Assembly (NCBI GenBank): GCA_945875845.1
Contig: CAMCMB010000011.1
Span: forward strand, 1 to 64,000
Source of the DNA: Pirellula staleyi DSM 6068
GTDB lineage: Bacteria > Planctomycetota > Planctomycetia > Pirellulales > Pirellulaceae
Direction: 5' to 3'
Length of the DNA: 64,000 nt
The position numbers and the translations under genes are program-made. Below, piece after piece: positions 45,561 to 56,657 of this stretch. Position 1 is the first letter of the stretch. Every line of letters begins with the position of its first letter. The notes below the pieces were generated by a model. That model did no database searches. It saw nothing but the letters and a program-made list of their open reading frames with translations, and had not been told where the DNA came from.

Positions 45561-46167
45561 GGACCTCGAACAAATACGAATCTCCAAGGCTATTATCTTT
45601 GATTGCGATGGTACCTTGGTGGACTCGATGCCAGTCCATTTTCTAGCTTGGCACCAAACGATGAGTCGTTATGGAATCGAGTTTCCAGAAGATCGATTCT
45701 ATTCGCTTGGTGGAATGCCCAGCCATCGCATCATCGAGTTACTCTCGCGGGAGCAGCAGGTCGACCTGGACGCCAATGCGGTTGCCATTGAAAAAGAGCA
45801 AGCGTTTTTGGATCGAATCGAGTTGCTCGTCCCGATCGAAAAGGTTGTGGAAGTAGCCCGTCAAAGCCGTGGGACAAAACCCATCGCGGTCGCAAGCGGT
45901 GGCTTTCGTGAAATCATCCTGCAACAGCTAACGCAAGTCGCGATGGCCGATTGGTTCGATGCGGTCGTCACCGCCGAAGATACCGCGAAACACAAGCCCG
46001 AACCGGATGTGTTTTTGGAGGCTGCTCGTCGATTGGGGGTCGAGGCTCAGCACTGTCTAGTTTTCGAAGACGCGGATCTGGGAGTGGAAGCAGCCTTGCG
46101 AGCCGGAATGCCATGTATTGATGTTCGGACGTTCTTTAGCCCTCGCCGCTTTGCAATCGGGTTTTAA
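45550..46167 (+). CDS. HAD-superfamily phosphatase/phosphomutase (beta-PGM-like)
   Basis: About 205 residues, with the HAD motif I FDCDGTLVDSMP (nucleophile Asp18, acid/base Asp20 from this start), motif II VASGG, motif III TAKHKPEPDVF and motif IV FEDADLGVEA. The cap between residues about 30 and 100 and the overall pattern resemble beta-phosphoglucomutase/YqaB-type proteins, which act on small sugar phosphates in the cytoplasm. The start is uncertain: TTG 45550 overlaps the csrA-like gene by 11 bases; an ATG at 45463 would overlap it by 98 bases. It is followed after 5 bases by the RND exporter gene, so all three may be co-transcribed. Confidence 0.82.
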   Translation: MNPRDLEQIRISKAIIFDCDGTLVDSMPVHFLAWHQTMSRYGIEFPEDRFYSLGGMPSHRIIELLSREQQVDLDANAVAIEKEQAFLDRIELLVPIEKVVEVARQSRGTKPIAVASGGFREIILQQLTQVAMADWFDAVVTAEDTAKHKPEPDVFLEAARRLGVEAQHCLVFEDADLGVEAALRAGMPCIDVRTFFSPRRFAIGF

Positions 46168-46172
46168 AATCC

Positions 46173-48578
<2,406 letters not shown>

Positions 48579-48580
<2 letters not shown>

Positions 48581-48895
48581 CTTCTCTGTTTGGTTAGGAA
48601 ACTGACCGCAGTAGGTTATTCGATTAAGCCGACGTTTAGCAGATACGCAAAACGTCGGCTTTTTTCGTATTTTCCTGCAAGCTTCAGGGGCTCGAACACT
48701 CTCCAGAGACTCGAATCCCAGCCGCGACTCTCGCCAAAACAGCCCCTCTCTGGGGGCCAACCAGAGACAAAAACTCTCAAAGTCTCTGGGTTATGAAAAC
48801 CGCCGGGTTAACGACTCTGGGTTATGAATTGTCCGCCTGACAGGACTTTCTTTTTGTTCCATTGATCTGCCTCACTAAGAGGCCAAAGTTGCGAA
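48579..48895. repeat. Island boundary repeat, copy 1 (317 bp)
   Basis: The sequence begins AACTTCTCTGTTTGGTTAGG at the tRNA 3' end and ends GCCTCACTAAGAGGCC...GCGAA. It is closely matched by copy 3 at 58386-58703, and its last 180 bases by copy 2 at 55095-55275. Shared landmarks are a terminator hairpin, GGGGCTCGAACACTCTCCAG, CCCCTCTCTGGGGGCCAA and two copies of CTCTGGGTTATGAA. The position next to tRNA-fMet suggests an attachment site. Confidence 0.85.
48626..48666 (+). terminator. Rho-independent terminator after tRNA-fMet
   Basis: A perfect 12-base stem, AAGCCGACGTTT at 48626-48637 and AAACGTCGGCTT at 48650-48661, is followed by a run of T. It lies about 45 bases after the tRNA gene and would end its transcript. 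Confidence 0.85.
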
Positions 48896-49354
48896 CTCTT
48901 GCGAAGAGTAATGGCCGGCGCGAGAATTTCGAGCCCAGAAGGCCAATTGAGCGTGACTTGTCAGGTTGCCAACTCAAGAAGATGCCGGTTTGTTAACGCC
49001 ATCAGTAGTAAGTAATCCAAGAGTTGTAAGCTACCCTTCAATCTCTTGCGGATGCGATGCAAGGGCGGTATCGAGTCCAGTCGACCGGGATTGGCCTTGT
49101 GAAATGGATGTCACAACAGCGGCGTTTTATTTTCTTTTAATCGGCTCCAACCAAATCAACACGCAGTAGGACGGTTGATTTGGCCGACCGAAGCCACCGT
49201 TTGGTTTCGCTACAGAAAACACCTCGCGGTACAGTTCAACTGACGCGGAAGAATTGCTCGGTTGGCCGCAAGAATTAAAGCAGTGATTAAAGGGCGTTAC
49301 GCCATGGTGTCGCGTAAGTCTTTACGAAGAAAGTTAGGCACGGGGAGTGTTTGG
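48896..49354. other. Island intergenic stretch, no gene recognised
   Basis: No open frame here has a believable start signal and no RNA gene or strong repeat is visible. It lies between the first island repeat and the first island gene. Confidence 0.4.
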
Positions 49355-49807
49355 TTACCACGGTCGAAGTAGTGAGAAGAAACTGCTAGTGTCTCCTGAA
49401 TCGAGCGTTGTGCCGGTCCCGAACTTTGCCCACTGATGTTGGGTCTCTTGCTCGGCTCGGAAATCGTTCGTGGTCAAATCAATGGAGGCTCCCACTGTGC
49501 CATCGGATTCTATCCAAAGCTGGTTTCCAGTGTCGTTGTACTTCAGGACGACGTGTTCGAAGCCGCCATGCACGCGATCAACCCAGTAGTGTTTTACCGC
49601 CACGTTGGGAGCAACCACGATCAACCGATCGTCCGTTTCGAATCCTGCGGGACGTGCTTGAAAATAGACTTCGGTGCCATTGGGCAACTGGCCACCGATT
49701 CTTGGCCCCCAAGGCGCAGTGTCCGTGAGCACGCGTCCAACGCAGATGACTACCCACAAGACGATCAACATAAAAATCGTCCCGAACGTCAACAAGTATG
49801 TTTTCAT
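49355..49807 (-). CDS. Small membrane-anchored protein of unknown function
   Basis: The 150-residue protein starts with a membrane helix (MKTYLLTFGTIFMLIVLWVV) and continues with a soluble beta-rich part: RIGGQLPNGTEVYFQARPAG, VVAPNVAVKHYWVDRVHGGF, and LWIESDGTVGASIDLTTNDF. I do not recognise the family. The helix acts as a signal anchor, so the rest faces the periplasm. An A/T-rich ribosome-site region precedes the start. It lies downstream of the kinase/ECF-sigma pair in the same direction after about 200 bases, so it could be their target or output. Confidence 0.6.
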   Translation of the reverse strand: MKTYLLTFGTIFMLIVLWVVICVGRVLTDTAPWGPRIGGQLPNGTEVYFQARPAGFETDDRLIVVAPNVAVKHYWVDRVHGGFEHVVLKYNDTGNQLWIESDGTVGASIDLTTNDFRAEQETQHQWAKFGTGTTLDSGDTSSFFSLLRPW

Positions 49808-50012
49808 TTTACACTCTTTCAGAGTCAGTTAGCCGGGAGTGGAACCCATTGCTTCGGAAGTTTTGAAACTCGCTTTGTGGAGTCGCAAGGCATTTTAGAA
49901 TCTTCGCGATCATTGAGATGATTATTTTCGCTTCCAACTAGCGCTAAACGAGCCGACTGGGCGGAGAATCCTAGATTGCGGTCTCTTCGTCTCCGGTGTA
50001 TCTCATGCTGGA

Positions 50013-52328
50013 TCAGAACTTCGGCCCTACTTGCTCCGGATTCAACATTTGGGGATCGCTGACTCCCTTTTCTCGGAGAGTTTTGCTCCAAGGTCCAAGT
50101 TCCATACCCTTGGTGATCTCGCCGGTGGCTGAATCCAACCAGAAATACCCAAGCGTATCCTCCGGTTCATCGACACCTTCTCGTTGAGTGATAAGCCCGT
50201 AGATGATGTTTTCATGACAACCAATCTTCTCGAGCTTAGCGCCGGCAACCCCGCTACGCTTACTGTCAATCAGGCTGACTTGCAACCGACTGGCAAAAGC
50301 GACTTTGTAGCCGTTAGGCAGCGTTAGCCGATTCAAGTCCGGCTCGACGTAGGGTTCGCCGATGCGAGCGGCCGACTTGCCTGACAGACTTGTCGTCTCA
50401 GCAGGTTCAAAGCCGTGAACTTCAAGTTGTCCATTCCCTTTGACTGTGATCTGAAACTGACTCTCCGCATCTCCTTTTTCGGCTGGCTTGGTGACCGTTT
50501 CTGGTTCGGGGCGTCCTGCGGCAATGGGTGTCAGCGTTAGTGTTCGACTTGCCAAATCCCAATGCCCATCATAGAAGTTCCCGGAAAGGGGAGACATCTT
50601 TTCACCGACTTGCGAGAATTGAGCCACACCGCGCCACTGAACTTCGTATTTCTCCATCATTGGTAAGAGAAGGATGGTCCAAGTGCGTTCAGGCTTTTCA
50701 CGCGGCCACTGAATGCTGAGTGTCCAGCCAGGACCGGGACGACCGACTTCCTCGAAATGGGTCTTAAAACCACCCTCCACATTCATGATTGCATCAAACG
50801 CTGAGTCTTTGTCGTCGGTTTTCATGTTTCCACCAAACAACCAACTGCCTCGGCTTTTGTTCAGGGCGTCGATCAGGACAAGCGGTTCTTTGGGAAGACG
50901 ATCGAGATGTTCCTGAGGAATGTCTGTTCCGAGCAATGCCGGCCAGGTTAGCGGCTCTGATTTGGAATCCCCTTTGTCGACAGGTTCAGCCTCTTTCTCT
51001 TGTTGCGGTGCCGCTGGTTCATTTGATTGTTGCTGCGCTGGACCATCCTGAACGAGAAACGCCAGCGCGCCGGTTAGCCAAAGCAGTGAAGTGAAAACGC
51101 TTGTCATTAAAAGGACTCCAAGGGTTACGAGGAATAAAGTTCGTGGTTTAGTTTGTTGAGCGGGCCGAAGACTTACCGGAAGATCTATCGCTGTTGGTTG
51201 CTGGACGTGGCTCAGGCAGGCGTCGAGCAAGCAGTGCACCTCTTTCGCTGAGGGTAAGCGATTGACTTTGTCTTTCGCCATCAGCCGCTCAATGATGCGG
51301 ACCAGCCAGTCCGGTATCTCAGGGTTGAGTTCACGGATCGGCGTGGGGTCTTCGTCGATGATTTTTCTCATGACGCTGTGTGATGATTCGGCGCGAAACG
51401 GCACACGCCCCGTGCATAGTGTGTAAAGGACGCTACCCAGGCTGAACAGATCGCTTTGCTGGTCGACGGATTCGCCGCGTGCCTGTTCCGGCGACATGTA
51501 CTGCGGAGTTCCGGCGATTGTCCCTTCACGCGTCACCGAAGCATCATCGACAGCGCGGGCCAAGCCGAAGTCGGTGAGGGTGACGCGTTCAACGCCGTCT
51601 TCCAACAAGATGTTCTCAGGCTTGATGTCACGATGCACCAGCCCCTGTTCATGAGCCGCCGATAGTCCTGCGGCGATCTGTGATCCGATTCTCAAGATCT
51701 CTACGGTGGCCAAAATGCCTTCGCGGTCGAGTCGCTTTTGCAGCGAACCGCCTCGAATATAGCCCATCACCAAATAAGGCGTCGCATCTTCGCTTGAAAC
51801 ACTATGAATCGGAATGACGTTTGGATGCAGCACGGCTGCCGCTGCCTTCGCCTCTCTTGCAAATCGTTTTCTGGCGGTTGCATGACTGGCTAAGTGCGGA
51901 GCCATCACCTTGATGGCGACGATGCGATCAAGTGCGGTATCAACGGCCTTCAGCACGACGCCCATCCCGCCGACGCCGATGACGCCCGAGATTTCATATC
52001 CGCCAAGTCTTCCAAGACGCTGCGGATCGTCGGAAGGCGCGAGCGAATCCAGAACATTTTGAATCGATGTCGGGACATCGGGTTTTCCAAAGTCCATAGA
52101 AGCCGCTGAGTATTCGATCGAACTCGAGCGATCAAACTCTGATGCCAGCAGGTACGCCGCTGCATCGCTCCAGCTTTGAGATTCCGCAGCAACTTGCTCC
52201 ATGTAGTCTCGGCAGTCCGAACAGTTATCCAGATGTGCGACAAGCGAAGCATCTCTCAAATCGTCAGGATCCGATGCGAGGAAGGCATCGATCCGCTTAT
52301 GGTCACAGCGATCAAGTCTGGCGTTCAT
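50013..52328 (-). CDS. Ser/Thr protein kinase with N-terminal zinc finger and C-terminal extracytoplasmic domain
   Basis: The 771-residue protein has an N-terminal anti-sigma-like zinc finger (HLDNCSDCRDY, about residues 28-38). Next comes a Pkn-type kinase domain (about 95-360) with the P loop IGVGGMGVVLKAVD, the Lys in IVAIKVM, the catalytic loop HRDIKPENILL and DFGLAR. A transmembrane helix (LFLVTLGVLLMTSVFTSLLW, about 395-415) is followed by about 350 residues outside the membrane. That last part has strands such as WTILLLPMMEKYEVQW and ASRTLTLTPIAAG, but I cannot name a domain. Its start overlaps the ECF sigma-factor stop by four bases. In Planctomycetes such pairs are thought to form signalling units with the zinc finger restraining the sigma factor; that is inference here. 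Confidence 0.9.
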   Translation of the reverse strand: MNARLDRCDHKRIDAFLASDPDDLRDASLVAHLDNCSDCRDYMEQVAAESQSWSDAAAYLLASEFDRSSSIEYSAASMDFGKPDVPTSIQNVLDSLAPSDDPQRLGRLGGYEISGVIGVGGMGVVLKAVDTALDRIVAIKVMAPHLASHATARKRFAREAKAAAAVLHPNVIPIHSVSSEDATPYLVMGYIRGGSLQKRLDREGILATVEILRIGSQIAAGLSAAHEQGLVHRDIKPENILLEDGVERVTLTDFGLARAVDDASVTREGTIAGTPQYMSPEQARGESVDQQSDLFSLGSVLYTLCTGRVPFRAESSHSVMRKIIDEDPTPIRELNPEIPDWLVRIIERLMAKDKVNRLPSAKEVHCLLDACLSHVQQPTAIDLPVSLRPAQQTKPRTLFLVTLGVLLMTSVFTSLLWLTGALAFLVQDGPAQQQSNEPAAPQQEKEAEPVDKGDSKSEPLTWPALLGTDIPQEHLDRLPKEPLVLIDALNKSRGSWLFGGNMKTDDKDSAFDAIMNVEGGFKTHFEEVGRPGPGWTLSIQWPREKPERTWTILLLPMMEKYEVQWRGVAQFSQVGEKMSPLSGNFYDGHWDLASRTLTLTPIAAGRPEPETVTKPAEKGDAESQFQITVKGNGQLEVHGFEPAETTSLSGKSAARIGEPYVEPDLNRLTLPNGYKVAFASRLQVSLIDSKRSGVAGAKLEKIGCHENIIYGLITQREGVDEPEDTLGYFWLDSATGEITKGMELGPWSKTLREKGVSDPQMLNPEQVGPKF

Positions 52329-52924
52329 AGACTGCTCTCCTGCAGACGTTGTACCTGCTCACGAAGCCTGCGCATTATGCGACTGCGAGCCGCATAAATC
52401 GCGCCCATTGATTTCCCGAGCAGCTTCGCGACTTCCTCGCTAGGCTGACCGTTGACGACGGTCAACTCAAATGCTCGCCAGCTTTCCGAATCGACATCGG
52501 CCTTCACCACCAATGCTGCGCGCAGATAATTCTCTCGCATCGATTCCTTCAACAACTCTCGCTCGATGTCGGCTGCGGTGGCAGGTTGCTCCGCTAGCAG
52601 ATCAAGCATCTCGGATCCGCCAACCCCTACATCTTTGGGCTGTCGGGAAAAGGCGGTGGCGATGGCATTCCGGGCGACGCGCCGCAGCCAGTGGCGAAAC
52701 TTGGTTTCGGGACTTGACTTCTCCCAACCCTGGATTGCTCCGGCCACACGTATCAAGACCGTTTGAACAAGGTCTTGCGCATCAGCGTCCTGCATTCCAC
52801 GGCGTCGTGCCATGCGATAAATGACAGGCCGGTACATGATCACGAATTGATCCCATGCTTCGCGATCCTGTGGGGATCGGATTTGCGCGATCAGGCTCGT
52901 TCGTGTCTCTGGAAAATCGGTCAT
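52325..52924 (-). CDS. ECF-type RNA polymerase sigma factor
   Basis: The 199-residue protein has sigma region 2 (FVIMYRPVIYRMARRRGM, DADAQDLVQTVLIRV, WLRRVARNAIATAF) and region 4 (SWRAFELTVVNGQPSEEVAK and GAIYAARSRIMRRLREQVQ). Between them lies a linker of about 40 residues. The layout is that of planctomycete ECF factors next to Ser/Thr kinases; the downstream kinase carries a cytoplasmic zinc finger that may act like an anti-sigma factor. The kinase start overlaps its stop by four bases (ATGA). No promoter of the class it might recognise can be picked out by eye. Confidence 0.92.
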   Translation of the reverse strand: MTDFPETRTSLIAQIRSPQDREAWDQFVIMYRPVIYRMARRRGMQDADAQDLVQTVLIRVAGAIQGWEKSSPETKFRHWLRRVARNAIATAFSRQPKDVGVGGSEMLDLLAEQPATAADIERELLKESMRENYLRAALVVKADVDSESWRAFELTVVNGQPSEEVAKLLGKSMGAIYAARSRIMRRLREQVQRLQESSL

Positions 52925-53252
52925 TACTGTCTCCTGGCAGATTAAACTCGCGATGTTGCGTCAATCTGACACAAAAAGACGAGAATCCTTGATTTCACGG
53001 CAGTTTTCTCCGCCCCGGCGGACTAACTAGATGTTTGGCCAAGCTTGCGCTGCAGTTTCCGCTATCGTGCTAGCGACAATTCTAATGCGGAATCCACAAA
53101 TCATCGGGGCAAATATTTCCTGAGAACGCTGAACTGGGCATTTGATAAGGGAATTGCAGTTCCGGATTGGGAAAAGAGCCTCAGGTCATGAGTCGCGCGT
53201 CGGCCGTTTTGCATAGATAGATCTGGGAGGGATGCCACTTCGGTTCCCTTGA
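52925..53252. other. Divergent intergenic region in the island
   Basis: The stretch lies upstream of the ECF gene (leftward) and the DUF2924 operon (rightward). I see no gene, and no strong repeat. A stop at 53250 closes the reading frame of the small gene fragment that follows. Confidence 0.4.
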
Positions 53253-53585
53253 AGGTCTATCTATGGAGGCGGAATCATCGACGCTTTTTCTTTCGATACT
53301 CTACCCGATGATGGCGAACGGCCGGCCGATCCGGCGTCGGTTCGCGTTCGATCAATTGCTGAAATCTTGCTACGCGGTATCCAGCGATGTGTGGCTGCAG
53401 ACCGCGAATTCGATGACGAATCAAGCGAGAATTCGGCGCTGGGCGAACCTGTTTTGGGCAATCTTGGAGACTCTTTACCCGAGCCGCTTGCTTTCGTTTC
53501 CGGCAAACCCCTCTCTGTGTCTCGCGTCTCCAAAACGCTGGGTTTTGGCGACGCCCAAGACATCCAAAACGGAGGTAATTCGTGA
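53253..53585 (+). pseudogene. 5'-truncated unknown gene fragment of a DUF2924 operon
   Basis: The frame is open from 53253 to the TGA at 53585, but has no start codon in the first 114 bases other than a TTG at 53367. Its translation (for example GGGIIDAFSFDTLPDD, SIAEILLRGIQRCVAADREF) is coherent throughout, so it is probably the 3' end of a gene whose start was lost when the island was assembled. The next small gene starts inside its last codons with a good GGAGG, an arrangement typical of an operon. The product is unknown. Confidence 0.5.
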
Positions 53586-53806
53586 GCAACGAAGCAAGAC
53601 ACAGAGACATCGCAGCACTGTTGGCCCGAGGTGTAATTCGGGTCAAAAGGAGCCCGCTGGCGGCCAAGGCGATTGAATCCCACATGCCCGACAGCAATGC
53701 GTTTTCCGCTGAGCAGCCCTCTCAAGGCGAGAGCATGCATGCGGACGACCAAAGCCAGGGCCAAGTGGATTCAAAGGCACCAATTCAGCAAGGTGGTGAT
53801 CAATGA
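53582..53806 (+). CDS. Small unknown protein upstream of DUF2924
   Basis: A 74-residue hydrophilic protein starts at GTG 53582 with GGAGG eight bases before it, overlapping the previous frame by four bases and the DUF2924 start by four (ATGA). The N-terminal half (ARHRDIAALLARGVIRVKRS) could be a short helical DNA- or protein-binding segment; the C-terminal half is Gln/Ser/Asp-rich and likely disordered. The overlaps on both sides support a real, co-translated gene. I do not recognise a family. Confidence 0.6.
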   Translation: MSNEARHRDIAALLARGVIRVKRSPLAAKAIESHMPDSNAFSAEQPSQGESMHADDQSQGQVDSKAPIQQGGDQ

Positions 53807-54309
53807 GCCCAAACGTATTGCTCGAAATCGCCGAGCTTCAGGACAAAACGGTTAGCCAATTGGTCCAGCGTTATGAGCAGGTCTTCGAAGAAGAATGTCG
53901 GAGCCGTAACAAGCAGTACTTGATCCGTCGCATCGCGTGGCGGCTTCAAGCAAACGAAGAAGGCGGGCTGTCCAGAGACGCGTTGAAGAAAGCCGAGGAG
54001 TTGGCGATTGGCGCTGAGACGCGAGTGACGGCTCCAAGGAAGTACAGCACCGAGGGCGTCAAGCTGGTTCTTCCCGAGCCCGATTCGTTTGTGGACTGGG
54101 ACCCGCGACTGCCTCCACCGGGCAACATCGTGGAGCGGCAATACAAAGGCAAGATGATCCGCGTGATCGTCTTGCAGGAAGGCTTTGAGTACGAGGGCCG
54201 GCGCTACAAATCGCTCACGGCAATTGCCAAAGAAGTTATGAGAAGCTTGACTGGGATGCGACAACTGGCGTTGAGCAGAATCGCTATTTCCATTGGAAGC
54301 CCGCGCTAG
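53803..54309 (+). CDS. DUF2924 protein with aberrant C-terminus
   Basis: The 168-residue protein contains the DUF2924 core: NKQYLIRRIAWRLQANEEGG, RYKSLTAIAKE and GKMIRVIVLQEGFEYEGR. In other genomes this family lies just upstream of a recombinase gene and is phage- or element-linked. Here the usual C-terminal end after SLTAIAKE is replaced, from about 54240, by unrelated sequence (VMRSLTGMRQLALSR). The adjoining DNA is open in another frame (54237-54404), with DWDATTGVEQNRYFHW, so an old recombination junction lies near 54237. Its function is unknown; a role in element mobility is likely by context. Confidence 0.78.
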   Translation: MSPNVLLEIAELQDKTVSQLVQRYEQVFEEECRSRNKQYLIRRIAWRLQANEEGGLSRDALKKAEELAIGAETRVTAPRKYSTEGVKLVLPEPDSFVDWDPRLPPPGNIVERQYKGKMIRVIVLQEGFEYEGRRYKSLTAIAKEVMRSLTGMRQLALSRIAISIGSPR

Positions 54310-54324
54310 AGCCAGTCCAGCAGG

Positions 54325-55176
54325 ATGGCCCTCCTCGTACGCCGCTATCGAGTATGGCTTTATTTCGCAACTACTGGGAAAGTGAGCGCTGCGACACGAA
54401 CTGAAGCCGAGTCGCTTGCCGCGAAAGCGAGCGGGGATGTTACGCTTGACGTCATCGATGGCAAAGGAATTTCGCTTCTAGTGAGAGACTACTTGGATGG
54501 CGTCGCCCCGCCGATACCTGGCTTGGAACTTGAGATGGAAAAAGCTCCCAACGTAACCGTGAATGGAGTTTCTCAACGTTACGATGACGAAAACAAAATC
54601 GAGTCCTGGGTATTCTCAATGAGGGGAGATGCAGTAGCGGCAATCTTTCAGTATGCCGGTGTCAGGCTCTTCGCTCGTAACATACGAGGCTTCCTTGGTG
54701 GTACGACGGCGGTAAATGAAGGCATGCTGCAAACGTTGATGCATGAGCCAGATCGGTTCATCTACTACAATAACGGAGTAACCATTCTTTGTGACGAAGC
54801 AAAGAAGGAGAGCAAGAAAGGAAAGGATATTCTCGTAGTTGCGAATCCCCAGGTAATAAATGGGCAACAAACGACCAGAACTTTGGCGAGTCGTCCGGAA
54901 CTTGCAAAGAAGGCAAGTGTGTTAGTCAAAGTGGTGCAGGTTACCCGAGAAGCTGGAACAAACGGATTTGAAGAGTTGGTTTCTAGAATCGTACAGGGAA
55001 CCAATTCGCAGAACTCGATAAGGCAGTCAGACCTGACGGCAAATGACCGAATACAGATCGATCTTGAACGCTCGCTGCGAAAACTTGGGTACGCTTTCCG
55101 GTCGCAACTCTCGCCAAACCAGCCCCTCTCTGGGGGCCAATCAGAGACAACTACTCTCAGAGTCTCTGGGTTATGA
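54325..55176 (+). pseudogene. AIPR-family gene, truncated at both ends
   Basis: From about 54343 to 55097 the frame matches the AIPR family (abortive-infection phage resistance). It has LYFATTGKVSAATR, DVIDGKGISLLVRDYLDGV, GDAVAAIFQYAGVRLFARN, IRGFLGGT, FIYYNNGVTILCDEA and PQVINGQQTTRTLA. Full-length members are about 550-700 residues, so roughly the first 200-250 and the last 200 residues are missing. The 5' end begins near a junction with the DUF2924 gene. The 3' end runs into repeat copy 2 at 55095, which supplies a foreign tail (LSPNQPLSGGQ) and the stop. AIPR proteins are phage-defence proteins in some systems; here the gene is very unlikely to work. Confidence 0.8.
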
Positions 55177-55275
55177 AAACCGTCGGGTTAACGACTCTGG
55201 GTTATGAACCGTCTGTCTCACTCGGGATTCTTTTTTTCAGCTGTTCTGCCTCACTAAGAGGGCCAATGTTGCGAA
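55095..55275. repeat. Island boundary repeat, copy 2 (3' part only)
   Basis: It matches the last 180 bases of copies 1 and 3: TTTCCGGTCG, CTCTCGCCAAACCAGCCCC, CTCTGGGGGCCAA and two CTCTGGGTTATGAA motifs. The terminator and tRNA-adjacent part are lacking. It interrupts the AIPR reading frame and divides the island into two compartments. Confidence 0.85.
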
Positions 55276-55353
55276 AAACTGGCTTGTAGGTTATTCGATT
55301 CGCAAAAGCGCGAGCGCGCGCTCGCTGCCGACAGCTTGGCACAAAAGATTTTA

Positions 55354-56595
55354 TTAATCAGTTCGTTCAGCAGGCAGGAGCTGGGCAATGATCGAATCGA
55401 TTCCCGTTTTGAACTGAATAGTTAGCTCTTTCGCTTCGAAGTTGAAAAAGACACGATCCACCAGATCGCTTAGGCGTTCTTTCCGCTGTTGATTGGTAAA
55501 GCCTCGCCACAACGTTGAGAATCCGGAATTGCTGCAATCTGATTCTTCAATTTCCATTAGGACTTGCTTCACCAGGCTATCCGCTTCCATCGCGGCAATG
55601 TTCACACCAGGGCATGGTGGTCGACCACCGGCATGGGATCGGCATCGATAATAGCGATAGCGAATATCACCGCGAATTGAAATGCTTGGGCTCATTGGCC
55701 GGCTGCACTGTCCACAGTGCAGTACGCCGCGAAGATCCAATTCATCAGAGGTCGGACGAATCGGTTCCCTTGCCCAGCCTGATGTCCCACGAGCGATGCG
55801 ACTTGCAAGTTGAAGCTGAACCGTGTCAAACACAGATGTAGAAACGATCGCAACATGCTCGCCGGGCACAGATAGAGAGCCATCCCTGATCTCCCCGATG
55901 TAGACCCTACTCTTAAGCAACTTTGAGATCCAACGAGGCGTCCATTTCCCCGTTTCATCGCGATGATTCTTCCATTCACTTGCATTGGCGTGGGCAGCGA
56001 TCTCGCTTGGTTTAATACCTTGTGAAGCCATTTCAAAAAGTTGCTGAACAATTAGTGACTGTTCAGGATCGGGCCTAAGTGCCTTGGTTGCCCCGTCGGA
56101 TTGGTAGCCAAACGGAACTCTACCCGCAACGCGTTTCCCCTGCCGTTTCAGCGAAGCTCGAGCATCAGCCAATCGCTCGCGTGTCAGTTCAATCTCGAAC
56201 TCGCTCGCCGCAGCCACAATATTCCTCATCAGTTGACTGGCTGCCGAACCGTTATACTTCGGGTCTGTAACGACAATTAATTCCACCGCTCTGTTGTTGA
56301 ACCGTTCGAGCAGCCTTTGGAGGTGATATAAACGCCGCGTCAGCCTATCAATACTATATACAATCACGCGCTTTACTTCTCCAGAGTCAATTGCATCCAG
56401 CAATCGCGTCAATTGCGGTCTGGTCAACGATTCGCTCGACTCGCCTTCGTCCGAGTAAACCTCGCGAATTTGGTAGCTGAGCTCGTTTGCTAAATCCCAG
56501 CAGATCCGAATCTGTGCATCGCATGACGAATAACTTGTGCGGCTCGAACGCGACTGTCGAGCATAGATTGCAGTAACGGGATCTGGTTTTTGCAT
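55354..56595 (-). CDS. Serine recombinase (large resolvase/integrase type)
   Basis: The 413-residue protein has an N-terminal resolvase domain with IYARQSRSSRTSY (nucleophile Ser in this segment), VYSIDRLTRRLYHLQ and ELTRERLADA. A recombinase domain follows with QLFEMASQGIKPSEIA and WTPRWISKLLKSRVYIG. A zinc ribbon has LHCGQCSRPM and CRSHAGGRPPCPG. It is short for a large serine integrase (usually 450-550), lacking most of the coiled-coil tail after the zinc ribbon, but the reading frame is clean. It is the best candidate for moving the island. The start MQKPDPVTAIYARQ is the first reasonable ATG; the AbiEii gene lies about 60 bases upstream on the same strand. Confidence 0.9.
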   Translation of the reverse strand: MQKPDPVTAIYARQSRSSRTSYSSCDAQIRICWDLANELSYQIREVYSDEGESSESLTRPQLTRLLDAIDSGEVKRVIVYSIDRLTRRLYHLQRLLERFNNRAVELIVVTDPKYNGSAASQLMRNIVAAASEFEIELTRERLADARASLKRQGKRVAGRVPFGYQSDGATKALRPDPEQSLIVQQLFEMASQGIKPSEIAAHANASEWKNHRDETGKWTPRWISKLLKSRVYIGEIRDGSLSVPGEHVAIVSTSVFDTVQLQLASRIARGTSGWAREPIRPTSDELDLRGVLHCGQCSRPMSPSISIRGDIRYRYYRCRSHAGGRPPCPGVNIAAMEADSLVKQVLMEIEESDCSNSGFSTLWRGFTNQQRKERLSDLVDRVFFNFEAKELTIQFKTGIDSIIAQLLPAERTD

Positions 56596-56657
56596 GGCAT
56601 AGTAGTCAAACGCTGGCCACTGGTGATTCGTCGTAAACGGCGATCAGAATGACGCCA

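Noticed and set aside
48590-48796. 68-codon plus-strand frame in repeat copy 1 with a similar frame in copy 3
   Set aside because: Similarity reflects the DNA repeat itself; the frame crosses the terminator hairpin and has no start signal.
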